Notes: generated by a model not told the origin, from the letters alone. A stretch of DNA of 64,000 nucleotides from Mucidula mucida (GCA_015501055.1 JADNYV010000021.1:62001-126000); one strand, 5' to 3'. Positions 35,335 through 47,734 are shown, numbered from the stretch's first letter. Program-made: numbers and translations.

Positions 35335-36271
35335 GGTCACGCTGTATCTTGAAATCAGCAATGACACACTGTACGAGTTGGGAACAAGGCAGGTCCCTAA
35401 ATTATCTGTTTCTAGCCCATTCGTGTCCTCCTGTTACTCTGGATCGCGGACCGCCAGGCTCCAGCAATTGGTTCTTCGGCGCGAACCGCTAAGGCTTATT
35501 TCAGACTTTCAGCCATAATGCGGGCGTCCGCCTGCTGTAACAGATTTAACCATTTGATATGAAGATAATCGATTGCGTGCACGACGATTCCAAGATCTGG
35601 CTTTTGGGGTCCAATTATTCGTGAAGCTGAGCCATGCGTTCAAGGCAGACTATTACTTCAATTGTGACGATCTGGCCATGGGAATATCACTTCGACAGTT
35701 TCTGTATTCAACGGCATGAGAGACTAGCAGAGACTTTGGGTAACTAGAGGCACAATTCAGGTACTCGAGACTACTCGTACTTCAAATTCATTGTGCATAT
35801 TGGGTCCGCGGATCGCAGAATTTCAATCGTCGCCATTTGGTAGCCATGATCAGTTGCCTTCATTTGCTTTTGGACAGTCCTTTGTGCGGTGACTGTTTCG
35901 AACAAGAACACTTTCCTCGTCCGCCACATGTCTTTTTAGGGTAATGGACTATTATCTGTAATACTGATATCTCTTCACATTGGCGGTTACTCCACTCCCA
36001 GCATGTCAGCGTGAACAACTACCGATGATCCATCAGAAAGCACTTGCCGTCATAGCTTGTTCACGAGTAGAGCCGATTGACACGCAAGGCAGGCAGGCAG
36101 GTCTATAAATACCGTCTATTACAGTAGGCGCTACCGACGCGTAGCAGGGCCTGAGATACATATCCCTACTATTATATACAACACTGTTGGTTTCTACAGT
36201 ACAGAAAGCAAATAATGTGGGCATTCAATATTCAATAAAGAAAAGACGCAGCGAGAAAGAGCCAAGAGACT
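35335..36271. other. Intergenic, no gene seen
   Basis: This lies between convergent PEX7 and the terpene synthase. No coding signal was seen. A short GGCA tandem run and a TATAAATA sequence occur near 36088-36110 with no gene to attach them to. Confidence 0.5.
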
Positions 36272-37397
36272 CTAATTCGCAACACGTTGCTGCTGAGTGA
36301 TGCCCAGGTCCACGAGCTTGTACCTCTTCAACCCGGTGTGGAAATCGACGTAGCCGCGCGCGAACGCGATGAACGCGTTCCTCGCTTCGTCCGTCTTCAT
36401 CGCGGCGACACCGCGCTCGTACGCGCGCGCCGTCTTGTCCGCAAGGTCCTCGAGCACCTGGAACTTGGGCAAGTTCTGGACCTGGGCGAGGTAGGTCACC
36501 ATTTGTCCTCGCCCGCAAATTCCTCCTTATAGAACGACAGGAGGTCGTTGTTGAAGTTGATGTAGTCGCAGATCATGGGGATGCCGTCCTTGTAGGCGGT
36601 GAAGGGGATGGTGGGAGGGAAGATGAACATGCCGTAAGGCTCTGGGATCCCAGATAGATTTCGGAGGTAGTAGCAGTACTCTTCAGAGGGCTGCTGTTTC
36701 GCGGGAGAAGACTCGAGGGACTCGAGGTAACAGCCTGATATGAAGCGCAGCGTGCCCCAGACGATGATGTCCGCCGCCGTGGGGTCAAAGTACTGGTCGC
36801 ACTTGAGCAGGTGTGCCTCCAGATGCTGAAGCACTGGGATCTTCTGAGGCTGCTTTGATCGGAATCGCTGTTGATGAAATATGAGCCTTCATCATTTATT
36901 GAATCAAAATTAAAAAAAGTGATGTACGCACACGAATAAATTCCGAGACGCCTTGCAGAATCTCCTCGTCCTTCGTGCATAGGTCGTCAATGACGACAAC
37001 GAGGGAGGTGAATATCGCGATATATAACAACGTCTTCACGTCGGTGAGGTGACGGTATGAGGCGCTCGTGATGCCTGCACCGACGATGAGGGTAGAGTGA
37101 ATCGAGGCGACGTCCCATCCATAAGACCTGGCTTCCTCGAACACTAGGTCCTCGAAGGCTTGGTTGTACACAGGTGGCACAGGACTGAAGCCACAGCGAC
37201 TAAGGTATTTGAGTAGGATACCACGAGTCCGGTCGCGAAGTTTCCTCTCACTCGAGACTTCCTGTAGGAGCAGAATTAGAGCATGAGCGGGATAGAGGCT
37301 ATAATAATACCTCTACAGGTAGTCCATTGGGTATCGTGATAATACCAGTGCTCTCAGAGACACGAGGAGGGAGAAGTGTAGTAACGGTAGCAGTCAT
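36272..37397 (-). CDS. TRI5-type sesquiterpene synthase
   Basis: This is a class I terpene synthase of the trichodiene-synthase family, which cyclises farnesyl diphosphate. The start at 37397 gives MTATVTTLLPPRVSEST; an intron near 37255-37308 follows PVE. The second exon carries YGWDVASIHSTLIVGAGIT and the aspartate-rich metal motif VVVIDDLCTKDEE. After an intron near 36840-36935 comes LRFISGCYLESLE, PEPYGMFIFPPT and the NSE metal motif NFNNDLLSFYKEE. The last exon, after an intron near 36495, ends LVDLGITQQQRVAN at 36272. Both metal sites look complete. No P450 or other tailoring gene is adjacent, so it may act alone or with unlinked genes. Confidence 0.88.
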
Positions 37398-38911
37398 GAT
37401 TCGGTGGGAGGGAAGGGGAGGATCAAAATTGATTGTGGAAGACGTGGTTTATAAACAAACAGAGCGTGAAAACAATCGATGGAGAAAGGGAATTGCGATG
37501 CGCATTACCATGTGAGGACGACCGGCCCCGCTAAACGGATAATACTTTGCCTCACGCGTTGCCCTGCAGGTCGTATTGCCAATTCCATCTTGACCGGGTT
37601 AGCCACCGATCTTTTTCATCAATCAACATACATACCCTTCTGCGTGACCTCGACCCGGCGCGATGATGGCTTCGCTAATCAACATAAGAAAAATAGAACA
37701 TGAGAGAGAAGTATTCGACTTAAGCAGGTCAGAATGCATCCCTGCTCTGCGAACTTTGGCGCCCCTTGCCGTCACTGTCAAAAACGGGTAACCACAGATT
37801 GCGATCTGGGCACATAGAGGCCATCGTCAGCTTCAAATTCGGCAGATAGGGAGCTGTAGGGGAGGAAACGAGTAGAAACTGTGGGAAAATTAAGTGGATA
37901 CGACTGCGCGTCTTCTTGGACCCACAAATATCTTTTTGCTTCCTGATGGGTTAATCAAGCCAGACAAGAGGTGCGATTTACGTGAAGTCCGAGACTCTCG
38001 TGTGTTCGCCGAGTCCCCGCCGGCCTGCCTCGTACAATTGCCCAGACCCTGCGTAGCGAACAACTGGCTGGAGAAATGAAAAGAACGTGGATGATTGGTT
38101 ACCAACACAAGTTACCAACCACCTTACATCATCGCTCTAGCCTGCTCCAAGAATCCATCGGGTTCGGGACAGTCGACTATGTAAACAGGAGGACCTGAGC
38201 CAACGCGCCATATCAGACAGCTGACGACTACATCGTCACTGTTCGTTGCGTCGGTGCACAATGCCCAAACTGGGTTGACTTGACAGGATCATCTTCTTGA
38301 AGATCTGAAATTCCCAGTGATCATCAGTAGGATTTCAACAGACTTCTGGAGCCAAGATACACACGGTTCAGTCTAAATGGGGCGCTCAGGCCCAGTATGG
38401 GTCACACTATCCTCGGTCTGCAGTCGGTGTAGCAGCTGGACCTGTTTATAGAAGACGAGAAGAAGGATTGATAAGCATACGAGGCCGTACGAGTCTCGTT
38501 AGCAAAAGGACGGAGTTTAGCGCCAAGTCGGTCCAAGAACGCCGGATAACTGGCTTTCGTTCAGTGTCGGCAGGAGGACGATGTGTTTTTCCGATAAAGG
38601 TCCTGACAGGGTGCTAGCGGCTAGCGATGTCAAGATGACACCGCGCGCAAGAAGAAAGGAAATCGCATCACTGATAAAGGATGGCGTATTCAATTCCTTT
38701 TCCGGGGCTTGAGAATGTACACCATAAGACAGCCCCGAGTAGAGTCGAAGTTCAAGATGGAAAAGAATAGATTACAGTAAAGGCAAGACGATGAACGGGA
38801 AAGGACAGACGAAAGTGAGGTGAGAGGTACCCGGTACGCATCCAACCAGTGCGGCAGTTGCCGGTCCCGTGCCGATCGATCGCGCCTCGAATCACTCTGT
38901 CTTTTGCCTGC
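37398..38911. other. Intergenic, one possible small coding piece
   Basis: No full gene was recognised. On the minus strand about 38270-38124 an open segment reads VNPVWALCTDATNSDD and PPVYIVDCPEPDGFLEQA and ends in a stop; it looks protein-like and could be the last exon of a small gene whose upstream exons I could not place. The rest shows no coding signal. Confidence 0.35.
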
Positions 38912-40358
38912 ATATGCGAATATCCATTCCCTCCATCCCTCATGAAATACTGTTCGCACCTCCGACCTTGGACAAGATAAGCCTTGTAGATGCTGTCCAG
39001 CGGGTCTCTGCATTTCTTGCCGGCGGAAAGACAACGCTACTTACTGGAGCTGGCGTCAGCGTCGACTCGGGCATACGCGCTTACCGAGGACATGACGGGC
39101 GCTATATGAATCCAAATTACAAGTGCGCCGTGGTCGGTATCGTACAAACTACCTTCTGATTGAACATAGACCAATATTCTATCACGAACTGGTCGATGAA
39201 TCTCCGAAAGGAGCTGCGTTTAGGTGCGCCTCCAAAGGATCAGGCTTGAATTATGATGCTGAACAACATATGACAGGCAGAGATACTGGCTTCGTTCTTA
39301 TCTGGGCTATATGCCCATCAACAATGCTCTGCCAAACACGACTCACTATGCGCTAGCCGCGCTGCAGCACGCGTCAATTATCCCCAACCTCATCACACAG
39401 GTCGCTGTCTTGTACTTTCCGATGTCACGGTCTGAAGTTTTATCAGAACGTCGACGGACTTCATCACAAAGCCCTTGCTCTGTCCAAGTTTAGTCCCATG
39501 CAGGTTCAAAACGCTATTCTCGAACTACATGGCACCCTACACGTCGGTCGTATACCTAATCCCGTGTATCTTTAATCACATTATTCAGAGCGTGCGTTGC
39601 AAGTACGGCCACCTCGTGGATCGCGCAGAATTTCAGGATTCTCTTAGTTCTGCGAACCCACAATGGAAATCTTTTCTGGACGATGTCCAACGGACGGGAA
39701 ACGAACCGCGGACTAACCCGGATGGCGATGTTGGTGCTTCCTGCTAAGTATAACCCTGATAACTACTCATGATGCCGTATACAGGTGGCTGTAGAACAAC
39801 TTGGTATATCGTATGAAGATTTCGTGGTCCCAGATTGTCCCACATGTCTGCATCAGAATCAGAAGAACAATATAGTGAGTGTCTTCTAACGCGAACCTTG
39901 CATGACACCGACTCAGCCTTTAGCACAAACCTGAAGTCATCTTCTTCGGTGAATCAATTCCGACTGAAGTGAAAGAGCGTTCATTCAAGGACATCGAAAA
40001 TGGAGATCGACTGCTTCTCATGGGGACCACTCTGGCGACGTATTCTGCGTATAGACTTGTCAAGCACGCATTAGAGCTCAAGAAACCTGTTTTTATGATT
40101 AACGTTGGGCCTACGCGTGCTGATGGTTTACCGGGCGTGGAGAAGATCAACATACCCACCGGTGCAATCATCCGGGATGTGGCCCGCGGAGTCCTGTGAG
40201 TACTCAGTGTTCTCTCTGGTCCCCGGTTAGAGCACTGAATGTGTTGCAGCGGAAGTTTAGCGACAGATGATCTTATCATTAGAGATATGCTGAATAGTGG
40301 GGTCGTAATGCCGCCACCAGCTGATGATGACGACCGCGCACCTAGAGCCGTTGGTTGA
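38912..40358 (+). CDS. SIRT4-type NAD-dependent sirtuin
   Basis: This is a class II sirtuin; the group includes mitochondrial deacylases and ADP-ribosyltransferases. The chosen start at 38912 gives MRISIPSIPHEILFAPP; an in-frame ATG at 38869 is possible. Seven introns of 43-60 nt separate exons showing LLTGAGVSVDSGIRAYRG for NAD binding, NPNYKPIFYHELVDE, YWLRSYLGYMPINNALPN, LITQNVDGLHHKA and ELHGTLH with the catalytic His. The zinc region reads RCKYGH and DCPTC, so the second Cys of the first pair is absent, which seems common in this fungal subgroup. The C-terminal half has EVIFFGESIP and MGTTLATYSAYRLVKHA. The tail is acidic and ends APRAVG. Confidence 0.9.
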
Positions 40359-40631
40359 TTGTATAGAATAGACTACATAATAGTTTATAGTAAGTGATAC
40401 ACGTCCTCGCACGAAGACTTTCTTCTAATCATGTCGTGACCTTCGTGAACGCGATAACCATCCTGCACGGTGATCCCATGAACACCATACGCGCGACGCA
40501 TTATATCTTTTAAGCTGAGTCTAAACAGTTTGCGTCAAGCTTATCGCGATATTAGCTGAAACCCTTCAACGTACTTATTGGTTTTGGGAGACTTGCATTC
40601 AAGATTTGCCTGGCCTCTTCGAGGTTCACCC

Positions 40632-43262
40632 TTACCTTCTCCCCATAAACCTCGTTCGTAGAGGTTTTGCTAGATGTATAGACTGATCCGGACAATGGAC
40701 AGACATGCCTCGAACCAAGTCAACCGGAAACTCGGTGGTTTCGCAGTTAGGACTCGCATTCCAAGCTACGATAGCTTCCATGATACCTCGGCATCGCTCC
40801 CAAGACGGATGAGTCGGATTGAGTTCAATTAACGACTGCAGCGATTCCAGATCCTCAGAGAGGACACACATTGCGATAGCGAGGTTGTCGGGCTCGTGGA
40901 GATGGTCGATATACTCTTGTCGACATGAAGCCATTGAAGCTGATACGAGACCAGAGATGTAAGCGCTGAGTGTACACCACCTGGGCCATAGCCAATCGTG
41001 AGGCCATCTTATCACCCACAATGGACCAAAGGTTTTCATCCATTTGTCATCAACGAAAAGACGATACGCTTCCTGACAGTTGTACGGCTTGAAGCAAACG
41101 CGGCATGAGGGCACAGGTGAGGTTCAGAATGGCAGGGAAGAGAGTATAGTCCAGACAGTGTTGGTTGCACAGTGGGTCAAGACTGTACGTGAACCGGAGA
41201 GAGAGAGACGTGCATAATTCGAGAAATCAATGGAGCAAGATGCACTTGCAGGCTGTCCATGTTGTTGATGATCGGAGTATGAGGTGAGGAACGTGCATTT
41301 GTCCTGATATTCAAGAACGCGGAAAGGGAAACTCATCGTCGGAAACTGGGGAACTGCTGAGCGTAATGGCTCTTTCCAGGACCTGCGCGAATCCTTCCGG
41401 AGCACGTGCTATCAAGTACCGTTTCGAGGAGTATCCACTGCCACCGTACTTCGTCGGAGGAAGACGGGGCGTGTCAGTGAACATTCTTCCGCAGTGTCTT
41501 TGCCAATATGATGCACGGCAAATCTCGCAGCGGCAAGCAGGACACGCTGTTCTTTGGTAAAATGGGTCTATATCGAAGGGGATAGGAGGGCATCTCTAAA
41601 AGATAGTCCCAGAGGCTGGATGAGGGCATGCTTGCAGTACTAAGGGCTGAGACTCTTCAAAAGGGAAAGGGAGGTTATAGGTAACGATAAACCGAGCATG
41701 CATCCCAGCCGACACTTATTGCATAACGGCCGGCAGATGCAGCAGATGCGACGAGCTCCTTCCAAACTAGAGGATGAACAGGCGTTTCGTGGTGCGTGAT
41801 GAATAAATCTCTCAGCTCGAAAGCATTTGGCATATCCAGAGTCATCGGTGAGATCGCTCGAACTAAGTCAAGCGAGCATCGCCTGTATTCGGGATTTCGC
41901 ATATGGGACTTGGACATGGCATCGGAAGGAATAAGCGGGAGCGAAGAATTTGCTCAACTGCAGACTCTAAGCCAAAAAGAGGACTGTAGTTATAGAATGT
42001 CCTGATACCAGGATCTCTGCTGGTTAATCTTGTGATCATTCTGAAGCCCACGTCATATGCAGACTGTGTATGATGCCAGGTAGAGACCGCATATTGCTGC
42101 GCTGAAGTCGGGAGGCCGCCCATGGCCATTACAACGATCTCTTCCACGACGGGATTTGATGACACTGCAAAAGCCAGTCCAAAGCATCTACTGAGACTAT
42201 GTTATTGGCGTCTTGAACAGAAGCTTTCTCCAATGCCATCAGCGATTTAAAATGATGTTCAGTCCCTCGCATAGGACCTTGGCAACCACAAACTGTACTT
42301 TGACTGCCCGCTGTATAGAATGCCAGAGCAACATCACGGCCTGGTGGCATAATTGAGGAAGTCGCTCAGCGGAGTTTGATACGGACATTGAGGGAAGAGA
42401 ATTGGAAGCAGGTTACTGATAAGGTATAATGTGCAGAGGAGGACCGTTAGGACGCAACAGCCCATGCTAGCGGCGCAGACAAAGGGATGAAGAATAGGAT
42501 GAGGCCGGAGAGAAATAGCGCGAAGGAAAGATGCATGATGATTGGCAGCATCCTATAATGACGCGAACACGCCAACGCTCAAAGCCTGTAAATCTGAAGT
42601 GGGTGCGCAAGGCCCACTGGTTGTGACGAGAACGGCTGCAAGTGCGACGGCAAGGCTCGCGGTAAGGCTGACAACCCATAAACCGTTGACCCAGACGTTC
42701 ATTCCAGCAGTCACAAACGGCGCGGTGGGGTCTATGGAAGGGCGAGTAATATTGGTAACAGAAGTGCCGTCAGCCATAGCAAGCTGGATGAATACAATAT
42801 CATGGAGAAGGACGGCAGTCATCTGTCCATAATCTGCCTGCAAGCTTTGGGAGACTTGTACCAGAAATGATGTGACAACGGCAGAAAAAAGACCGGCCTA
42901 TGATTTGCATCAGACATGGATCGTTGGGACTACCGCAACTTACGAATACGAGCATAACATCCAGACCGTCGCGAGATTGTCCATCATGTTGGCATCGAAC
43001 GCAGCCGCTTCTTCTACGTATGTGCGCCAAACCCTGGCATTTGGAGCAGTCTCTTTGCAGTACTCATCTTCTGGGAAGCGCTGGTCATAGTCGTCGTTGA
43101 AGACATAACCATGGCGTAGGGGATCCTGTCTGATCCCAAAGAAATGCTTCTGAGGTTGCTCTGTAGCTATATACGGGCATGAGGCGCCATCTGAGGAGGT
43201 GATTCTGGGCTTGGAGCACCCTCCGCAGGATCACCACTACCGCTTGCTGTAGTAGAGGACAT
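40632..43262 (-). CDS. DUF6535 membrane protein, reading frame broken several times
   Basis: This is a large Agaricomycete protein with an N-terminal DUF6535 domain of unknown function. The translated pieces follow the family order: RFPEDEYCKETAPNARVWRT, EEAAAFDANMMDN, RDGLDVMLVF, AGLFSAVVTSFLVQ, MNVWVNGLWVVSLTASLAV, RFTGFERWRVRVIIG, MLPIIMHLSFALFLSGL and LTVLLCTLYLISNLLPILFP. They lie in different frames, with breaks at about 43170-43200, 42971-42980, 42621-42630, 42547-42555 and 42446-42455, each a shift of minus one. At least three fit one homopolymer being one base short. The second half (42165-40632) has longer open pieces. Gene ends are uncertain. It may be a decaying gene or a poorly called region. 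Confidence 0.6.
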
Positions 43263-43507
43263 GGAGGTAGATTAAGAGTGTCAAAGCGCGTCAAAGCTGG
43301 GCGGCTGGCGCTCAAAGTGGCCTGTAGTAAAGAGCGCTCGTCGTTCAGTACTTCCGGCCGAAGAGTTTCACGTCAATCCTCACATGAGACGCCAAAGGCG
43401 CCATTCGAGTCTACAGTAAGTAAGTGGTTTTTGCAAGTCGCGTTCAGTCGCGTCCGCTTGCGGAGTCTGAATGCTAACCGCATAACCACGACAGTCTGAT
43501 TCCATTT

Positions 43508-43576
43508 GAGCCTGTTCGGATACCGCCGCTCGCGGAAAGTGGACGTGGAAAGTGGGCTCGGAGGTCGGACCGGGCG
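43508..43576 (+). repeat. Left terminal inverted repeat
   Basis: This 69-bp arm matches the reverse complement of 44027-44095 at 68 of 69 positions by eye. Confidence 0.85.
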
Positions 43577-44026
43577 CGTCCGACCTCATCCAAGAGCGAT
43601 GCATTGGTGAATATCTGATGCGTACCATTGAGAAACATGGTGAAAGTGACCTCTTGGAGCTGCTTGAACTACTCTTGCCCTTTTTTGATCATATCTGTAG
43701 CGTTCTTCCATGTCTTCAAGCTTGTATCTACTACTTACTGTGCAGGGGCCATGAATGTATTGTTATTCTGATGTGTTTATTGTCTGTGAAACCACATGGG
43801 GCTTGGCGTGGATGGGGGGAAGCAAGGAGGACGATTGGAGGACGGGGCACCAGCAAGGATCTTAGAATGGTCATGACATGCTCAGACACGGCGCTTCTTC
43901 TGGACAACTTATACTGATAACATGTTTTATAGCACTTGAACTAGTCATTTACATTGGCACAAGCACAACAATGGCATTTCTGGCACACTTGAGCGCGTTT
44001 CTTTGTGGAGTGGCGACCTCGGACAA

Positions 44027-44095
44027 CGCCCGGTCCGACCTCCGAGCCCACTTTCCACGTCCACTTTCCGCGAGCGGCAGTATCCGAACAGGCTC
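44027..44095 (-). repeat. Right terminal inverted repeat
   Basis: This is the inverted partner of 43508-43576. Just inside both arms a weaker match continues around GTCCGA. Confidence 0.85.
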
Positions 44096-44460
44096 TTTGC
44101 GACCCATGGCAACAGGGCTGGACTGAGCCTACTCAGGTTTATTTTTTGCTTCCATCTTTCATTTGTTGAAGAGCCCGCTGTCCTCCTCGACCTTGACGCC
44201 AACAATTTAACCGGAATAAAACTGTAACGTTACTCTCTTGGAAGGCTAGAAACACTGACTGCCGATATTTGACCGAGATTGCCTGTACGGGACGACGGGG
44301 ACCTACACTGCATATGGCGAAGTTCTGCTTCTCAGTCTTTCCGGTCGAACGGCCCAAAATGGACTTCGTTTATCCGCCAAACGTAGTGCAAAGCATCGGG
44401 TCGTATTCGTAAGTGAAGCATCTATCTAAACAGTACATCTAAATCCTTAACGTTCATGTA
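44096..44460. other. Intergenic, no gene seen
   Basis: This lies downstream of the inverted-repeat element and beyond the 3' end of the minus-strand F-box gene. No coding signal. Confidence 0.45.
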
Positions 44461-45654
44461 CTACCAAGGAAATTTCTCCTCCTTGTCAATCTTTAAAATC
44501 CCGTTCTTCTGGCACGGCGCAAATAGCTGTCGCAGCCACTCTATGTTGTCCTCAATATCCCACGGAGTGTATGCCTTTGTTCCACGCCATTCTGCTGGGC
44601 TCCCCACGAAGGACAATGTCACCTTCCTGAGCGTCCTGGTCATCATAGCCGCGAGGGTTTGTGCGACCTCTATCCACGCGTCGTCCAATCCCTGCCCTAC
44701 CCGCATGATGTTCGAAACGTTGAAGACAATGGTCGCATCTTCTAGAGTGCACTCTCTTGGATTGGGCGTGAAGATGTCTCTAATCCACGCAAGTGTCGCG
44801 CGCGTCAGTCGCTCATCCGGCTTGGTCCAGAAGGCGTGAAAATACACCTGAATGGTGAATTTCCTGATAGCCCACCCGTGGATACGGGGAATGGCCGGTA
44901 GCTTGTCCAATTCGGAGAGTCCGCGCGCGTGCGGTAGCGTCAGCTCCTCGAGCGCTGGCCAGTGGTCTGTTAGGACAAAATTTGGCGCCGCGCTTTGTAA
45001 TGCGAACCAAGGGTACGACAGTGCCTTCAGCTTGCTGGGCGACGGCGTCATCAACAGAAGACTAAGAAGATCTACTTCCTCTGTCCAATAATCCCGGCGC
45101 ACTTCGAGCGATGTCAAATTGGGCAAAATGGGCTTCGGTGCAAGTTGAAAGGGGCCTGAATGTCTGGGATTCCCTATGAAGAGCTTCCGGAGCTCGAGGA
45201 AGCAAGACAGGAATGCGATCAGCGACTCCGCCGTGAAATACACCTCGTTGAGCTTGAGGCTAGTGACGTGGCGCAACATAGTGAGCGGGGTAGACTTGGC
45301 AATGTCAATTTGGAATATGCTCAGCTCGGTTAGAGTTGTGAAGCTTGGGAGAACTTGGAGCAAAATGGGCTCCTTGAGCAACCATTCGCTGGAGTGGAGG
45401 AAACCGGGTTGAATGACAAGCTTGCGCACCAAGGCCGGTGCCGCCGGGGAAACCTTTGCGAGTGCGGAGAATTTAGAGCAGGTGTTGTATTTGCCCTCAG
45501 GCGCGGTGAAGGTGACTTCGTGGAATATTTGGGGCCGGATGCGACGAGCGCAAGAACGGGAAACAAGAGAGCAAGAACTAATGTGTCTGCGGTCTCCTTC
45601 TGCCACGACTTGGTCGATGATGAGATCCACAAGTTCGACGGGAAGATATGGCAT
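44461..45654 (-). CDS. F-box protein with leucine-rich region
   Basis: This is a single long exon. The preferred start at 45654 gives MPYLPVELVDLIIDQVV, a typical F-box opening, followed by SCSLVSRSCARRIRPQIFHE. An in-frame ATG at 45702 would add 16 residues of no clear role. The body has imperfect leucine-rich segments such as FTTLTELSIFQIDI, VTSLKLNEVYF, ELRKLFIGNP, LPNLTSLEVRRD and WPALEELTLPHARGLSELD, as in mushroom F-box/LRR proteins. The C-terminus carries ECTLEDATIVFNVSN and ends KEEKFPW. It would act as a substrate adaptor of SCF ubiquitin ligase. Unlike most genes in this window it has no intron. Confidence 0.82.
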   Translation of the reverse strand: MPYLPVELVDLIIDQVVAEGDRRHISSCSLVSRSCARRIRPQIFHEVTFTAPEGKYNTCSKFSALAKVSPAAPALVRKLVIQPGFLHSSEWLLKEPILLQVLPSFTTLTELSIFQIDIAKSTPLTMLRHVTSLKLNEVYFTAESLIAFLSCFLELRKLFIGNPRHSGPFQLAPKPILPNLTSLEVRRDYWTEEVDLLSLLLMTPSPSKLKALSYPWFALQSAAPNFVLTDHWPALEELTLPHARGLSELDKLPAIPRIHGWAIRKFTIQVYFHAFWTKPDERLTRATLAWIRDIFTPNPRECTLEDATIVFNVSNIMRVGQGLDDAWIEVAQTLAAMMTRTLRKVTLSFVGSPAEWRGTKAYTPWDIEDNIEWLRQLFAPCQKNGILKIDKEEKFPW

Positions 45655-45702
45655 CGTGGCTGAGTGATGGTGGTTGACTGCTGTCCACGACAGGAGCCAC
45701 AA

Positions 45703-46406
45703 TCCTTAAGTATACAGCTTTGCATCACGTGATGTGACGTTTTGCATGAAGTGTGGCGAGCATAAATTTTGGGTATGTGGACCTACTTCTTGGAACTTCT
45801 CATTTTGACCATTGTTCTCAATTCGTCAAATCTCTACCTCGCATCCGATTTGGCCCTGATTATTGCCCAACCGATACAAATTAGCTGTTTCCAATGAAAA
45901 TTGGCCACAATTGGACTTTTGACCTGACCTCCAGCACTGAAAGCACCTTTTGTCGAGACTCTTGATCAGACCTTCCGTCAGATTCTGCAAAATTGTCGGG
46001 ACTTCCAGAGTGACCTCTGGCAGCATAATCACGGTTCCTTTTGGCGACAATTTTATACTTCATGGGACATGTGGATTCGCGGGACTTCGAAAATTCAGAT
46101 CCGTGCTGCTCGCTGTTCGCGGTGCGCCGAGTATAAGGTTTAGATCACCAAGATGTATGATCCCAACGCAAAAGCACATAGAAAGATACCATGAACTCAA
46201 TACAAGTATAACGTTGATTCTGCTTCTACGTGTCTATAATCTGCTCATCATGACGTGTCATTGCCGGTCTACGGTGAAAATAAGCAACCCAACAAGCGAA
46301 GGATTAAGTATGAATAATAAAATTGATCAAACGAATGTCGAGGCTACTAAGGGGTATGAGTGCGTAGGTACAGTGAGGTCCGACAAGGTCCAATGAAGGG
46401 GGCTGC
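45703..46406. other. Intergenic, no gene seen
   Basis: This separates the F-box/LRR gene from the 3' end of ROT1. Short open frames on both strands show no domain features. Confidence 0.5.
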
Positions 46407-47276
46407 TTATAGCGAAAGTAGACCGACGACAAATGCCCCTCCAGCAAGGAGTAGACTGGAGGAATGAGACATTGTTGAAGCGTCGTTGCGCTTCTCCTCG
46501 AACGAGCGCTTCCTGGACGATGTGAGATCCTCGACAGTAGAAACATTCCTGAGCTTCTGGGTAGGAAGCATTTCAGGAGTGGTGGAAATCTGGTAGAAGG
46601 GTGCGTAGTATGTCAAGTCATACTTTTGCAACTTGAGGGTAAAGCCCTTATCGGTGTCCTGGCCGATGGTCCACCAGGGAATGTAGATGGTGACGTTGGT
46701 GTTTTCAATGAAGTTGGAGACGGCGGCACAAGCGTCTTGGACCTGCTGGTAACCGTCACCGTTGGGGGTCAGAACAAGAGAGCCATTGGTCTCTTCGGTG
46801 AACGTGCCGTGCATCCAGAGCATGTATCCCGTGATACAACTCGGGTCGGAAGCTGTAGAAGCAAAGTAAGAAACCGGGAGACGCCACCGACGTCATACGC
46901 ACCATTGGAGACGAATGAATACTGCGCGACTTCGAACCAATGGTCCTCAGAGCTATGAATAGTCAGAGAAACGTCGAAAAAGCCCGTTGAAGAGCTCACA
47001 AGGAGAAAGACACGCCCGTGGTGGCTGGGTATGTGAAAGAGACCTCGCTAGGCTGGGCAAAGTTCTACAATTCAATAGATAAGACCTTGTGATTTCCAAG
47101 TCGGGCAGCGCACTCACTGAGCCTGTTACGACATTTCCAGAGCCCGTCGACCACGTCCCATAAAGGCTGGTGATGTTGTGGAGGGTGTCATAGACGATAG
47201 CATCACCAGTGTTCTGGGATAGAGCAGCTGGCAGTGCAGCCAGTGCGAGGGCGAGGGTCGTCAATGAGGATATCAT
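46407..47276 (-). CDS. ROT1: ROT1-like ER chaperone
   Basis: ROT1 is an essential ER-membrane chaperone in yeast with a role in cell wall beta-1,6-glucan and protein glycosylation. The start at 47276 gives a signal peptide MISSLTTLALALAALPAALS. The family core follows as NITSLYGTWSTGSGNVVTGS, EVSFTYPATTGVSFSL, STGFFDVSL, WFEVAQYSFVSNG, CITGYMLWMHGTF, NGSLVLTPNGDGYQQVQD and YIPWWTIG. Introns lie near 47055-47115 and 46815-46900. Several N-glycosylation sequons are present (NIT, NGS, NVT, NVS). A C-terminal hydrophobic segment LLLAGGAFVVGLLSL would anchor it. Exon borders near 46990-47060 are approximate. Confidence 0.88.
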
Positions 47277-47734
47277 GGATGCTGGTGGGTATGGGAAAGC
47301 TTTTGGTTGAAATACAGTGGCGGTGAGGGAGACGGCGGCGGTGGGGAGAGACAGCGAACTCGAGGACGACGGTCAGGAGAAAGAAACAAGATGACAACAG
47401 TTACCCGGCCGCCATGTGGCACAGCCGGCTGCGCTCGATCGGCTACGAACAACATAACTAGGCAGTTCAACTGCAGCTGCCATGACACGCGAATATGACC
47501 GCTGGCTGTACTCTGTATGTCTGGTTTTCATGTAGAGGATCGCTCCTTACCTGTGCACTGCTGTGGCACCCGGAGTACACGTCGTAATGGGTCCATGTTC
47601 AACCGCTCTACATGCTCGATCCCGGTCGAACTTGCACTCGTTTAGCACACGATGGCGCAATACCTGCAATTTTCATATGATGAAAACTTTGCAGTCCTCA
47701 AAGATTATCCTGGCTCTCTTTCCTCTCTCCCAGC
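47277..47734. other. Intergenic, divergent promoters
   Basis: This separates ROT1 and the UNC93-like gene, transcribed away from each other. No coding signal. Confidence 0.5.

Larger units (their letters stand above)
43508..44095. mobile_element. 588-bp non-autonomous element with long terminal inverted repeats
   Basis: Two 69-bp arms (43508-43576 and 44027-44095) are inverted copies with a single mismatch. They begin GAGCCTGTTCGGATAC and end GGTCGGACCGGGCG when read inward. The bases TTT flank both sides and may be a 3-bp target duplication. The 450-bp interior has no convincing coding region, so the element would depend on a transposase encoded elsewhere. It sits between the DUF6535 gene and an F-box gene. 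The superfamily cannot be assigned. Confidence 0.72.

Noticed and set aside
43508..44095. The inverted repeats as a single large hairpin terminator
   Set aside because: The arms are separated by 450 bp and have flanking direct bases, which fits a transposon and not a terminator.
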